A stretch of 64,000 nucleotides of DNA from Chitinophaga sp. MM2321. GTDB lineage: Bacteria > Bacteroidota > Bacteroidia > Chitinophagales > Chitinophagaceae. Of the stretch, positions 44,163-52,626 are shown piece after piece. Position 1 is the first letter of the stretch; every line of letters begins with the position of its first letter. Location: the NCBI RefSeq assembly GCF_964033635.1, contig NZ_OZ035533.1, positions 5,675,001 to 5,739,000 on the forward strand, in the 5' to 3' direction. Made by a program: the position numbers and the translations under genes. Under the pieces are notes generated by a model that saw only the letters and a program-made list of their open reading frames with translations, searched no databases and was not told where the DNA came from.

Positions 44163-46268
44163 ATGTATACAAAGGACATAGAAATAACCCTGACGCAGTT
44201 GGCAAAGGACCTCCTCCGTCACTTACAGCAGCAACAACTGCTGCAGTCCATTGATGAAACCCTGGAAGGATTACGCCGTGTAATTGCCTACAACGACTGG
44301 CGTTACTACGTGCAAAGCGAACCGGTGATCAGCGATTATGAATACGATCAGCTGTTTGCCTGGCTCAAAAAACTGGAACTGGAACATCCGGACCTCGTTA
44401 GTGCCGACTCCCCTACCCAACGTGTAGCGAAAGGACTGACCAAAGAATTTATTACTGTGCCGCACCTGGTACCCATGCTCAGCCTGGAGAATTCTTACAA
44501 TGCAGACGACCTGATAGACTGGGATCGCAAAGCCCGCGAAAGTGCCGGGCTCAGTGAAATAGAATATTGTATAGAACCCAAGTTCGATGGCGCCAGTATT
44601 TCCCTGATCTATGAAGATGATCACCTTTCCCGGGGCGCCACCCGCGGCGATGGTGTGGCAGGGGAAGATATTACTACCAATATTAAGCAGATCCGCTCCA
44701 TTCCTCTATCTGCCAGCTTTTCTAAATATGGGATTCACCAGATAGAAATCCGCGGCGAGGTGCTGATCAATAAAAATACCTTCAAAGCTTTCAATGAAAA
44801 ACGCATTGCCGAAAACCTGCCACCACTGGCAAATCCGCGCAATGCCGCTTCCGGCTCCTTACGGATGGTAGACCCCAACGAAGTAGCCAAACGCGGACTG
44901 GAAGCCTTTTTATACCACATGAGCTATCATACTATGGAAACGGGGAAAGCTGAACCTGATGCGCTCAAAACGCATAGCGGTACGCTGGACTTATTGTCTA
45001 CACTGGGTTTCCGTAGTCCTGCCAAAGAAAAAAAAGTACTGAAAGGCATCCAGGGTGTGATCGACTACTGCCAGTGGTTTGAAACCGAACGCGATAACCT
45101 CCCCTATGAAATTGACGGGATGGTAATTAAAGTAAACGACTACGCGCTACAGGACAAACTGGGCATGACCACCCATCACCCCCGCTGGGCCATCGCATTT
45201 AAATTCAAAGCGCGGCAAGCTACCAGTAAACTGCGTAGTGTGGAATTCCAGGTAGGCCGTACCGGCTCCGTTACGCCGGTAGCTAAAATTGATCCGGTGC
45301 ATATCGGCGGCGTTACGGTCACTTCTATGTCTCTTTTTAATGAAGATGTGATCCGGGAGAAAGACCTGAAACTGGGAGATACTGTGTTGGTAGAAAGAGC
45401 GGGAGATGTGATTCCCTACATTGTAAAATCGGTGGCCGACCTCCGGGATGGCACGGAGCAGCCTATTCTCTTCCCTACCCACTGCCCGGTTTGCGGAGAC
45501 CAACTGGTAAAACCGGAAGAGGAAAGCGTATGGCGCTGTACCAATATCAATTGCGAAGCGCAGGTAGTGGAAAGAATGATCCACTTCGTTAGCAAAGATG
45601 CCATGGACATTAAAAGCTTTGGCGAAAGCAATGTGCGTAAATTCTATGCCCAGGGCCTGATGAAAGATATTCCCGGCATCTATGAACTGGACTTCGATAA
45701 GATAGCCACCCTGGAAGGATTTGGAAAGAAATCACTGACCAACCTGCAAACGGCTATTGCGCTTTCCAAAACGCAACCCTTACACCGTTTGATATTTGGA
45801 TTGGGGATCCGGTATGTGGGAGAAACCACCGCCAAAACCCTCGCCAGTGCCGTTACCAACATCATGGACCTGCAAAGCTGGACAGAAGAACAGATCCTTT
45901 TACTGGAAGATATAGGCCCCAAAGTGGCTGGCTCCATCCGCCAGTTCTTTGCCAATGATGATAATATTCAAATGCTGAACAAACTGGCGGCGCTGGGTAT
46001 CAACATGGAAAATACACAGGGCAGCCGGCATGTGTCAGGTAACCTGGACGGACAAACGTTTTTATTTACCGGTACCCTTGCCAAGCTGAAACGCAGCGAA
46101 GCTGAAGAGATGGTAGAACAACAGGGCGGTAAAATACTGGGCGGTGTAAGCAGCAAGCTCAACTTTCTCATAGTAGGTGAAGATGCCGGCAGCAAACTGG
46201 AAAAAGCTAAAAAAATAAATACCATCAAGGTATTAACAGAAGATGAATTTATTAAAATGATTCAATAA
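44163..46268 (+). CDS. ligA: NAD-dependent DNA ligase
   Basis: 701 aa from ATG 44163; an in-frame GTG at 44109 would add 18 residues unlike the family, so I reject it. Domains in order: Ia helices with YYVQSEPVISDYEYDQL (NAD binding), adenylation domain with KFDG (K140 takes AMP), EIRGEVLI and PRNAASGSLR, OB fold, Zn finger with CPVC...CTNINC, helix-hairpin-helix repeats (KIATLEGFGKKSL) and a C-terminal BRCT domain (LDGQTFLFTGTL). It seals nicks in replication and repair and is essential in most bacteria. It is followed 87 bp later by tadA in the same direction. Confidence 0.97.
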   Translation: MYTKDIEITLTQLAKDLLRHLQQQQLLQSIDETLEGLRRVIAYNDWRYYVQSEPVISDYEYDQLFAWLKKLELEHPDLVSADSPTQRVAKGLTKEFITVPHLVPMLSLENSYNADDLIDWDRKARESAGLSEIEYCIEPKFDGASISLIYEDDHLSRGATRGDGVAGEDITTNIKQIRSIPLSASFSKYGIHQIEIRGEVLINKNTFKAFNEKRIAENLPPLANPRNAASGSLRMVDPNEVAKRGLEAFLYHMSYHTMETGKAEPDALKTHSGTLDLLSTLGFRSPAKEKKVLKGIQGVIDYCQWFETERDNLPYEIDGMVIKVNDYALQDKLGMTTHHPRWAIAFKFKARQATSKLRSVEFQVGRTGSVTPVAKIDPVHIGGVTVTSMSLFNEDVIREKDLKLGDTVLVERAGDVIPYIVKSVADLRDGTEQPILFPTHCPVCGDQLVKPEEESVWRCTNINCEAQVVERMIHFVSKDAMDIKSFGESNVRKFYAQGLMKDIPGIYELDFDKIATLEGFGKKSLTNLQTAIALSKTQPLHRLIFGLGIRYVGETTAKTLASAVTNIMDLQSWTEEQILLLEDIGPKVAGSIRQFFANDDNIQMLNKLAALGINMENTQGSRHVSGNLDGQTFLFTGTLAKLKRSEAEEMVEQQGGKILGGVSSKLNFLIVGEDAGSKLEKAKKINTIKVLTEDEFIKMIQ

Positions 46269-46355
46269 GTACGCAGCATGCAGCTTTCAATTCCGGTAAT
46301 TGTAACGGTTAAACGTGGGAGAACAGAAAGCTGTATGCCGGCTGTCAATAACAAT

Positions 46356-46799
46356 ATGATGATTGATGATACTTTTTATATGAAGCAGGCGCTGAGAGAG
46401 GCGCACAAAGCCTTTGAAGACGGTGAAGTTCCTATTGGCGCCGTAGTGGTCATGAACAACCAGGTGATAGGCCGCGGGCATAACCAGGTGGAAAGACTGA
46501 ACGACTGTACCGCTCATGCGGAGATGATAGCCTTAACGGCTGCCTTCAATACCCTTGGCAGTAAATATTTAATGGATGCCACTTTATATGTAACGGTAGA
46601 ACCTTGCCTGATGTGTGCTGGCGCGCTTTACTGGAGTAAAATAGGGAAGATCGTATATGCCGCAGCGGATGAGAAGAACAGCTACCGGCGTGCTACCGGG
46701 GACCGCTCCCCGTTTCATCCTAAAACGAAACTGGAAGCCGGCCCGTGCAGCGAAGAAAGTTTGCAGTTGATGAAAACTTTCTTTGAACAAAGAAGGTGA
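46356..46799 (+). CDS. tadA: tRNA-specific adenosine deaminase
   Basis: 147 aa from ATG 46356 (a second ATG follows directly). Upstream in-frame ATG codons at 46278 and 46335 would add residues with no homology, so the shorter form is chosen. It has the zinc deaminase motifs HAE (H54, E56) and PCLMC (C84, C87), plus EVPIGAVVV, which is typical of TadA. It deaminates adenosine 34 of tRNA-Arg to inosine, and the C-terminal segment fits the family. Stop at 46799 is 3 bp from the end of the convergent band-7 gene, with no terminator in between. Confidence 0.94.
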   Translation: MMIDDTFYMKQALREAHKAFEDGEVPIGAVVVMNNQVIGRGHNQVERLNDCTAHAEMIALTAAFNTLGSKYLMDATLYVTVEPCLMCAGALYWSKIGKIVYAAADEKNSYRRATGDRSPFHPKTKLEAGPCSEESLQLMKTFFEQRR

Positions 46800-46802
46800 T
46801 AC

Positions 46803-47732
46803 TTATTTCTTGTTAGGATCCATTAGTTTGTTCATACCCATCATCTGTCTCATGGTATGATCCATACCATCTGAAGAACCATCCAGGAAGATGACATTTC
46901 CTTTTGAGTTTTCAGCGAAGTGTTTGATGGCTTCTGTCCACATGGAGAAGAGGATCACAGAGGTATCCAGGTTGGCCTGCTGCATTTCTTTAGCAGCCAT
47001 ACTCATACCCTTGGCCACTTCTTCACGGAACAGGGCGACGCCCATACCACGCAGTTGAGCAGCCTGCCGTTCTGCTTCCGCAGCAATTTTGATAGCATTA
47101 CCATCTGCTTCCGCAGCTTTGGTTTTGGTGATCAGTAATGCCTGTCCTTCGTTTTCAGCAGCAGCTTTCAGGTTATTGGATGCTACTACCTGCGCCATAG
47201 ACTTCATGATAACTTCATCAAAAGTGATGTCATTCATTTGCAGATCCAGCAAATGAAAACCCCATTCTTCCAGGGTTTTATCGATCTGTTCTTTTACGTG
47301 TTCGGTAATATCCTTGCGGAGACCCAATACTTCTGCCTGTTTTTTTGTGGCAACAAACCCACGGATAGACCCTTCAATAGTGCGCACGAGCGCCTGCATG
47401 AAACTTCTTTCATCCATAAATTTAAAGGCTACGTTTTTCAACGTTTCTTCATCCTGGTTCCACACAGCATATAGCAGCATAGCCTTGAAATAAACGTTGG
47501 CCTGATCAATGGTAATGGCCTGGAACTCCAGTTCTACAGATTTATTCTGGATAGATACTCTTTTAAATACCTTTTCTATAATAGGTATTTTAAAGTTCAG
47601 CCCCGGAAAAAGAATGCGTTTGTATTTCCCGAATATAGTTGTTACTGCAATAGTGCCCTGCTGCACTGTTACAAAACTCGACAACAAAACCAGGAAAGCC
47701 AATACCGCCAAAACAATGAGGAATGGATTCAT
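46803..47732 (-). CDS. SPFH/band 7 (stomatin-like) membrane protein
   Basis: 309 aa. One N-terminal membrane span (PFLIVLAVLAFLVLLSSFVTV), then the band 7 domain (about 24-200) beginning VQQGTIAVTTIFGKYKRILFPGLNFKIP, and an Ala/Glu-rich coiled coil (NLKAAAENEGQALLITKTKA) to about 250. Such proteins oligomerise in membrane microdomains and often control proteases or membrane quality. No NfeD or FtsH-type partner is adjacent, so the partner is unknown. Confidence 0.92.
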   Translation of the reverse strand: MNPFLIVLAVLAFLVLLSSFVTVQQGTIAVTTIFGKYKRILFPGLNFKIPIIEKVFKRVSIQNKSVELEFQAITIDQANVYFKAMLLYAVWNQDEETLKNVAFKFMDERSFMQALVRTIEGSIRGFVATKKQAEVLGLRKDITEHVKEQIDKTLEEWGFHLLDLQMNDITFDEVIMKSMAQVVASNNLKAAAENEGQALLITKTKAAEADGNAIKIAAEAERQAAQLRGMGVALFREEVAKGMSMAAKEMQQANLDTSVILFSMWTEAIKHFAENSKGNVIFLDGSSDGMDHTMRQMMGMNKLMDPNKK

Positions 47733-47923
47733 AGATGTCTTTTTTTTGTTTGCTAGGTTGAACTGGTAAATATAAGGAAATTAAGCAGAGAACGCTACTT
47801 ACATGCATAGGCTTCCAACGGGTACAAGGTACTGGTTAGTTTTGAGGGCTTGTTTGTATAAAGACAAACAACGGATGAAAAACTGAGCTTAAAAATACAA
47901 CGAATGAAAAATAAAAAGCTTAG

Positions 47924-48133
47924 TTATATCCTTTGTTTTCTTCTGAGAAATATGAATACATCATCCAGTTCAATTTGTTTCAACTGATAGGCTAGCCGGG
48001 TCCTTAAATCTTCTGTTTCATCTTTGACCCTGTTGTACTGGTCCTTTAATGTTTCATAACGGGCCACTATTTCTTCGGCAGTGGCAGTATGTTCCAATTG
48101 TAAAATATAAAATGCTCGTTCCTCAGTTATCAT
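47924..48133 (-). CDS. Small hypothetical protein with J-domain-like start
   Basis: 69 aa, ATG 48133. The first 35 residues (AFYILQLEHTATAEEIVARYETLKDQYNRVKDE) resemble helices I-II of a J domain in rhythm but lack the HPD motif. The rest is charged and helical and ends FLRRKQRI. No signal peptide. It stands alone in a 690-bp region between a band-7 gene and a LuxR-type regulator. It looks like a real small protein by composition and by ATG placement; function is unknown. Confidence 0.5.
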   Translation of the reverse strand: MITEERAFYILQLEHTATAEEIVARYETLKDQYNRVKDETEDLRTRLAYQLKQIELDDVFIFLRRKQRI

Positions 48134-48419
48134 AGTGATAGGGGTGTTTCATCCAAATAATCATGTCGGGTGTTTAAAAAACATGCTTACTATCGATTCA
48201 CTAAATTAGTGGAGATTAGAAAGCGGGCAAATACCCAACCTTGGGTATTTTTAAAGTGTTTAACAAACATTTCAAATACTATTTAAATATACTATATACT
48301 GACTATCAGGTATTTGTGATTTTATTAATTAAGAGTAGTGATGCAGGGTACAAAAAGAGTAATGTAATAGTCTGGTGCTTAATTTCAAAAAAACTGATGT
48401 TATATTACCTGTTCTGATT

Positions 48420-49124
48420 TTATTGAAAACCTATCTTGCGGGCTATGGCCATCAGCTCAGTAGTGTTACGCACTTTTAATTTGAGCCGGATATTTTTGCG
48501 GTGTGTTTCTATGGTATAACGGCTAAGGTTCAACGAACCCGCTATTTCTTTATTATTAAGTCCTTTTACTGCAAGTCCCAATACATCCTTTTCACGGGCT
48601 GTAAGCTTGTTAAACAGTGTTTCATTTTGCCTGCGGAGTATTTCTGACAGGGCGGTGGAGAGCTGAACATTGGTATCAATGGCATGCGTGAGATCCAGGA
48701 AAGCACAGATAATTTCCACTACACGCCCGTTTTTGTCGTGGGAAAAAGGCACTTCCAGTCCCAGTAACCAGCGGTATTCTTTTTCTCCCTTCTTGCGGAT
48801 GCGGGCCAATCCGCCAAACTGCATCTTGTTATTAATAAAAGATTGCTGCGCCACCGCGGCCAGCTTAAAATCTTCCGGATGCATAATATCCTGGAAAAAA
48901 TCCATCCCCTTGCCGGTCATCTCATCCGGAGAAAATCCAACCGCTTCTGACAGGTAGGAATTACACCATGTAACGGATTTGTTGTTGTTATCATAGCAGT
49001 AAAGCATAGCAGGTACACGCCCCAAAATGTTCTCCAGCCACTGATTACGATCTTTTAATTGCTCATTTTCCCTTTGCAAAGCGGTGAGAGAAAAATTTTG
49101 CCCTAAGTCTGAGCCTGTCTGCAT
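48420..49124 (-). CDS. PAS domain LuxR-family transcriptional regulator
   Basis: 234 aa from the ATG at 49124 (a TTG 11 codons upstream is less likely). A short N-terminal coiled coil (LQRENEQLKDRNQWLENIL) leads into a PAS domain (about 35-155: YCYDNNNKSVTWCNSYLSEAVGF, then MHPEDF and RWLLGLEVPF), followed by a LuxR helix-turn-helix with the signature LTAREKDVLGLAVKGLNNKEIAGSLNLS near the C terminus. There is no receiver domain, so it is probably a one-component sensor for a cytosolic ligand or redox state. Targets unknown; it is divergent from the superoxide dismutase gene. Confidence 0.9.
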   Translation of the reverse strand: MQTGSDLGQNFSLTALQRENEQLKDRNQWLENILGRVPAMLYCYDNNNKSVTWCNSYLSEAVGFSPDEMTGKGMDFFQDIMHPEDFKLAAVAQQSFINNKMQFGGLARIRKKGEKEYRWLLGLEVPFSHDKNGRVVEIICAFLDLTHAIDTNVQLSTALSEILRRQNETLFNKLTAREKDVLGLAVKGLNNKEIAGSLNLSRYTIETHRKNIRLKLKVRNTTELMAIARKIGFQ

Positions 49125-49457
49125 ACGAAACGTTTTAAACAAACAATAGGTAAACAACTGTCAGGCACGTACGAATATGTCTGATGGTAAGTCCTGTTAA
49201 ACCGAGTGTATGTAAATATAAAATAAAATCCAATATGACGACCGATTTTTCAGCTTCCGGATTCCGAGATTTTTTGAGATTTAATATTTACAGCGACTGA
49301 CAGCTGGAAAAACAGCTTCCGGGATAAATCCAACCGGGGGAACAAAATATGTAAATCTGTGTCTGTCAAAATTTCTAAATTGATTTTTATCCGGATTGGG
49401 AGTAAATTTGACAACTACAAGGAAATAATATTTTCAAACCCATAAAAAATCTGAGTT
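49125..49457. other. Divergent region between the PAS-LuxR gene and sod
   Basis: 333 bp of non-coding DNA. It contains the sod promoter at 49380-49410. The remainder shows no second clear promoter, hairpin or ORF. Confidence 0.5.
49380..49410 (+). promoter_or_regulatory. Bacteroidota-type promoter of the superoxide dismutase gene
   Basis: TTG (49380-49382), 20-nt spacer, TAAATTTG (49403-49410): a very good match to TTG-N19-20-TANNTTTG, 47 nt before the ATG. Confidence 0.72.
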
Positions 49458-50060
49458 ATGGCATTTACACTTCCGAGCTTACCCTACGCAACCGATGCGT
49501 TAGAGCCGAATTTTGATAAATTGACAATGGAGATCCACCATGGTAAGCATCATCAGGCGTATGTAGACAATCTGAACAAGGCGATTGCCGGTACTGAAAA
49601 TGAGAATAAATCATTGGAAGAACTGGTAGCCAGCGCAGGTAAGATCAGCCCTGCTGTGAGAAACAATGGCGGAGGTCACTGGAATCACAGTTTCTTCTGG
49701 ACCAGCCTGGCGCCTAATGCCGGCGGTCAACCTACCGGTAAACTGGCAGAAGCAATCAACAGCACTTTCGGTTCTTTTGATGCTTTCAAGGAAAAGTTCA
49801 ACGCAGCCGGCGCTACCCGCTTCGGTTCCGGTTGGGCATGGCTGTTGAAAAAAGACGGCAAACTGGAAATTACTTCTACTCCTAACCAGGACAATCCCCT
49901 GATGGACGTTGCCGAAGTAAAAGGTACGCCTATCCTGGGTGTAGACGTATGGGAACATGCTTACTACCTGAAATACCAGAACCGCCGTCCGGAATACCTG
50001 AACGCATTCTGGAATGTAGTTGACTGGAACGCTGTCAGCAAACGTTTTGAGCAGGCATAA
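49458..50060 (+). CDS. Superoxide dismutase, Mn/Fe family
   Basis: 200 aa. All four metal ligands are in place: H27 ([10 protein letters not shown]), H77 ([11 protein letters not shown]), D163 and H167 ([10 protein letters not shown]). The residue before the NQD segment ([10 protein letters not shown], Gln around 144) is the placement typical of Mn or cambialistic enzymes. It converts superoxide to hydrogen peroxide and oxygen in the cytosol, no signal peptide. Single gene with its own promoter and a strong bidirectional terminator; the choice of sodA or sodB cannot be made safely. Confidence 0.96.
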   Translation: MAFTLPSLPYATDALEPNFDKLTMEIHHGKHHQAYVDNLNKAIAGTENENKSLEELVASAGKISPAVRNNGGGHWNHSFFWTSLAPNAGGQPTGKLAEAINSTFGSFDAFKEKFNAAGATRFGSGWAWLLKKDGKLEITSTPNQDNPLMDVAEVKGTPILGVDVWEHAYYLKYQNRRPEYLNAFWNVVDWNAVSKRFEQA

Positions 50061-50077
50061 TAAATGCCCTACTGCAT

Positions 50078-50120
50078 AAAAAGGAAAGACCTCCATCTGA
50101 GATGGAGGTCTTTCCTTTTT
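50078..50120. terminator. Strong bidirectional terminator
   Basis: 20-bp perfect stem (AAAAAGGAAAGACCTCCATC and its complement) with a 3-nt loop. The A/T ends give a T tract on both strands, so it serves the sod gene (+, ends 50060) and the oxidoreductase gene (-, ends 50144). Confidence 0.92.
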
Positions 50121-50143
50121 ATGTGCTGAAGCAAGTATTGCTA

Positions 50144-51526
50144 TTATCCGAGTTTAAGATTCTTCGGATCCCAGTGAATGATCTTATTGCTGAAATAGCT
50201 TTCGTTACACAGCAATGCAGGCGCTGCGGCACGGAAACCAAACAAAGGATCTTCTGCTACCTTACCACCGGTACGCATGGCGTTGAACAGGTTGTAGAAG
50301 TGATCAAAGTGAGCGCCCTTGTAGCCTTTCTCTGCTTCGTATTCCATCTTATCCTGCGGCAGTATTTCCGCACGGTGATAGGCATACGCTTTTCCGGCAT
50401 TCGCCGCTGCATTGGCCTGTGCCAAAGGATCATTTTCATCCACATTATTCCTGTTGCGGTACAGGGTTACTTTATCCCATTCTACCGTCATAGAACCTTC
50501 GCTGCCCACCATACGCAGGTAGTTGGTGCCACCGGTACCATCTACGAAGTTTACACGGAGAGACAGGTTAAACGCAGGGTGTATTTCTGTTTCAGGATAA
50601 TCAAACATACCCAGCATAATGTCCGGTACTTCTCTTCCATCTTTCCAGTAACGTAATCCACCGGTAGCCATTATTTTATTAGGCCCCATAGAACCGGTTA
50701 CCAGGTGAAGGCTGGAAAACAGGTGGACGAACAGATCGCCGGAAACGCCGGTACCATAATCTTTGTAATTACGCCAGCGGAAGAAACGCAGGGGGTCAAA
50801 ATCACGCTTTGGCGCGTTTTTGAGATAGGTCTCCCAGTCTACAGTTTTAGGCGACGCATCGGCCGGAATAGGGTATTGCCATGCACCGGTTGGTGACATA
50901 CGCGCCCAGAATCCTTCTGCATAGTTTAGTTTTCCGATAGCGCCATCTTTCAGCAGCTGCCGGGCCTTTTCATTTCCGAGGGAGCTCATACCCTGGCTAC
51001 CTACCTGGTACACCACTTTACCGTTTCTTTTCTGTGCATCCACTACTGCGGGACCTTCGGAAATATCATGCACCATCGGCTTTTCGCAGTATACAGATTT
51101 ACCCTTGTTCATAGCGGCTACGGAAATATCCTTATGCCAGAAGTCGGGCACTGCAATGATAACTGCATCGATATCCTTACGGTCCAGGATCTCGTTATAG
51201 TTACGGGTAGTGTAAATATCATTACCCCATTTCTTTTTAGCGTCTGCCAGGCGGCCATCATAAAGATCGCAGGCAGCAACCAGCTTTACACCGGGTACTG
51301 TAATTGCCGTGTTGGCATCAGCTGTCCCCATACCACCGGCACCAATAAGGGCTATCTGGATCTGGTCATTCGCACTGTATTTTTCTTTCAGGCGGGAGAG
51401 TAATTCAATGTTCCTTTTTCTGTCAGCTGCCGTAATAATAGATGGAAGGAGAGACGCTCCCACAACTCCTTTGGCAAATTTGCTGATAAAATTCCGGCGC
51501 GAGCCTTCGTTAGGATTTACTGGCAT
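50144..51526 (-). CDS. Tat-exported Gfo/Idh/MocA-family oxidoreductase
   Basis: 460 aa. The N terminus has a twin-arginine signal (SRRNFISKFAKGVVGASLLPS), then the Rossmann fold with IALIGAGGMGTADANTA (about 57-73) and the YCEKPMVHDI block with the catalytic Lys. The C-terminal domain HPAFNLSLRVNFVDGTGG matches the large secreted Gfo/Idh/MocA proteins of Bacteroidota, which take part in periplasmic glycan oxidation or glycosidic bond cleavage. It is the last gene of the SusCD locus read from 59.6 kb, 194 bp after the phosphatase-fold gene, so a link is likely but not proven. Confidence 0.87.
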   Translation of the reverse strand: MPVNPNEGSRRNFISKFAKGVVGASLLPSIITAADRKRNIELLSRLKEKYSANDQIQIALIGAGGMGTADANTAITVPGVKLVAACDLYDGRLADAKKKWGNDIYTTRNYNEILDRKDIDAVIIAVPDFWHKDISVAAMNKGKSVYCEKPMVHDISEGPAVVDAQKRNGKVVYQVGSQGMSSLGNEKARQLLKDGAIGKLNYAEGFWARMSPTGAWQYPIPADASPKTVDWETYLKNAPKRDFDPLRFFRWRNYKDYGTGVSGDLFVHLFSSLHLVTGSMGPNKIMATGGLRYWKDGREVPDIMLGMFDYPETEIHPAFNLSLRVNFVDGTGGTNYLRMVGSEGSMTVEWDKVTLYRNRNNVDENDPLAQANAAANAGKAYAYHRAEILPQDKMEYEAEKGYKGAHFDHFYNLFNAMRTGGKVAEDPLFGFRAAAPALLCNESYFSNKIIHWDPKNLKLG

Positions 51527-51720
51527 GATTAACCTTTTAGGTTTGATGAAAATGATAACTTATAATACGTATACAATGCCCCTTACAACATGTAATGAGT
51601 TTGTCAAAATAAAAACAATATACGGGAAAACATAATTTTATCAAGAGCAACTATCATCCATCTACCTGTAAAAAACAAAAAAATTGCTTGTGCCGGCAGG
51701 GATCTGCATTGCAGCAGGAA

Positions 51721-52548
51721 TTATTTTTCCAGCTTCAGCACTGCCAGTACCGGCAAATGATCCGACGCATATCGCTCCGGTATTACCTGGTGCTCCAGCA
51801 CTTTGAAAGCCTTTGCGGGTCTGTAGCTGATAAAATCAATCGTGCGGTTGGGATGCTCCACCGGAATGGTAAACGGACAATCCTGGCAGGTGCGCGTAAA
51901 TGCGCTGTCCAGCACTTGTATAGCAGGGCTCCCGGATTTGGAATTAAAGTCGCCTGCCAGTATAACCGGCATACCTGCATTGCCGAGGATACGGCTTATC
52001 TCCCTGATCTGCAGCAGGCGGTCTGCATCTGCTTTTAATACATCCAGGTGTGTGCTGGCCATCGTTACATTTCTTCCGCCAGGTAATGTTACCGCCACCG
52101 TGCATAGTGCGCGCGGTTCTCCTTTAGAGCCGGGTGCCGACGGCAACTGATAGGCATGTCCTTCTTTTATGGGATAGCGAGAGAGCACTGCGATCCCGTA
52201 TTCACCGTCATCATAAGGAATAGATCTTGCAAAAAAAGCATGCATGCCTGTTTTGGCAGCCAATGCTTCCGCCTCATGCACATCACGGCCGGAACGACCC
52301 GTGTGTACATCCACTTCCTGCAAAGCCACAAAATCCGGTTGCTGCCGGTTAATGACTCCTGCGATGGCGTCGAGGTCTATAACATCTTTACGGGATGGAG
52401 GATTGGCGTGGTGGATATTATAGGTCAATACCCTAATGGTATCCCCTTTCCTGGTTTCCGTACCTGCCAGTTCCTTCTTTGTTTTGCAGGCAAAAAGACA
52501 ACAGCACAGGATTGCGGGTAGCAACAATTGTTTCATAATGGTAGTCAA
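51721..52548 (-). CDS. Lipoprotein of the endonuclease/exonuclease/phosphatase superfamily
   Basis: 275 aa. Lipoprotein signal with lipobox CLFAC, so it is placed in a membrane facing the periplasm or outside. The catalytic domain shows VLTYNIHH (start strand), VALQEVD with the metal-binding Glu, AGDFNSKSGS, and SDHLPVLAVL with the catalytic Asp-His. Members cleave DNA, phosphodiesters, inositol phosphates or sphingomyelin. An extracytoplasmic form next to SusD suggests release of phosphate or a glycan from a phosphorylated substrate. Substrate not determined. Confidence 0.87.
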   Translation of the reverse strand: MTTIMKQLLLPAILCCCLFACKTKKELAGTETRKGDTIRVLTYNIHHANPPSRKDVIDLDAIAGVINRQQPDFVALQEVDVHTGRSGRDVHEAEALAAKTGMHAFFARSIPYDDGEYGIAVLSRYPIKEGHAYQLPSAPGSKGEPRALCTVAVTLPGGRNVTMASTHLDVLKADADRLLQIREISRILGNAGMPVILAGDFNSKSGSPAIQVLDSAFTRTCQDCPFTIPVEHPNRTIDFISYRPAKAFKVLEHQVIPERYASDHLPVLAVLKLEK

Positions 52549-52626
52549 TTTATTATTTAAAGCCTGTAGTATAAAGTCTGCTTACAACTGCAAACTCTAC
52601 ACTACAGGCTTTAAAATTATTTATGA

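Noticed and set aside
46278..46355. Upstream ATG start for tadA
   Set aside because: It adds 26 residues without family similarity; the zinc deaminase fold begins right after the ATG pair at 46356-46361.
52556..52612. Terminator between susD and the phosphatase-fold gene
   Set aside because: The inverted repeat has a loop of about 30 nt and no T tract, so it is weak evidence for termination and the genes may still be co-transcribed.
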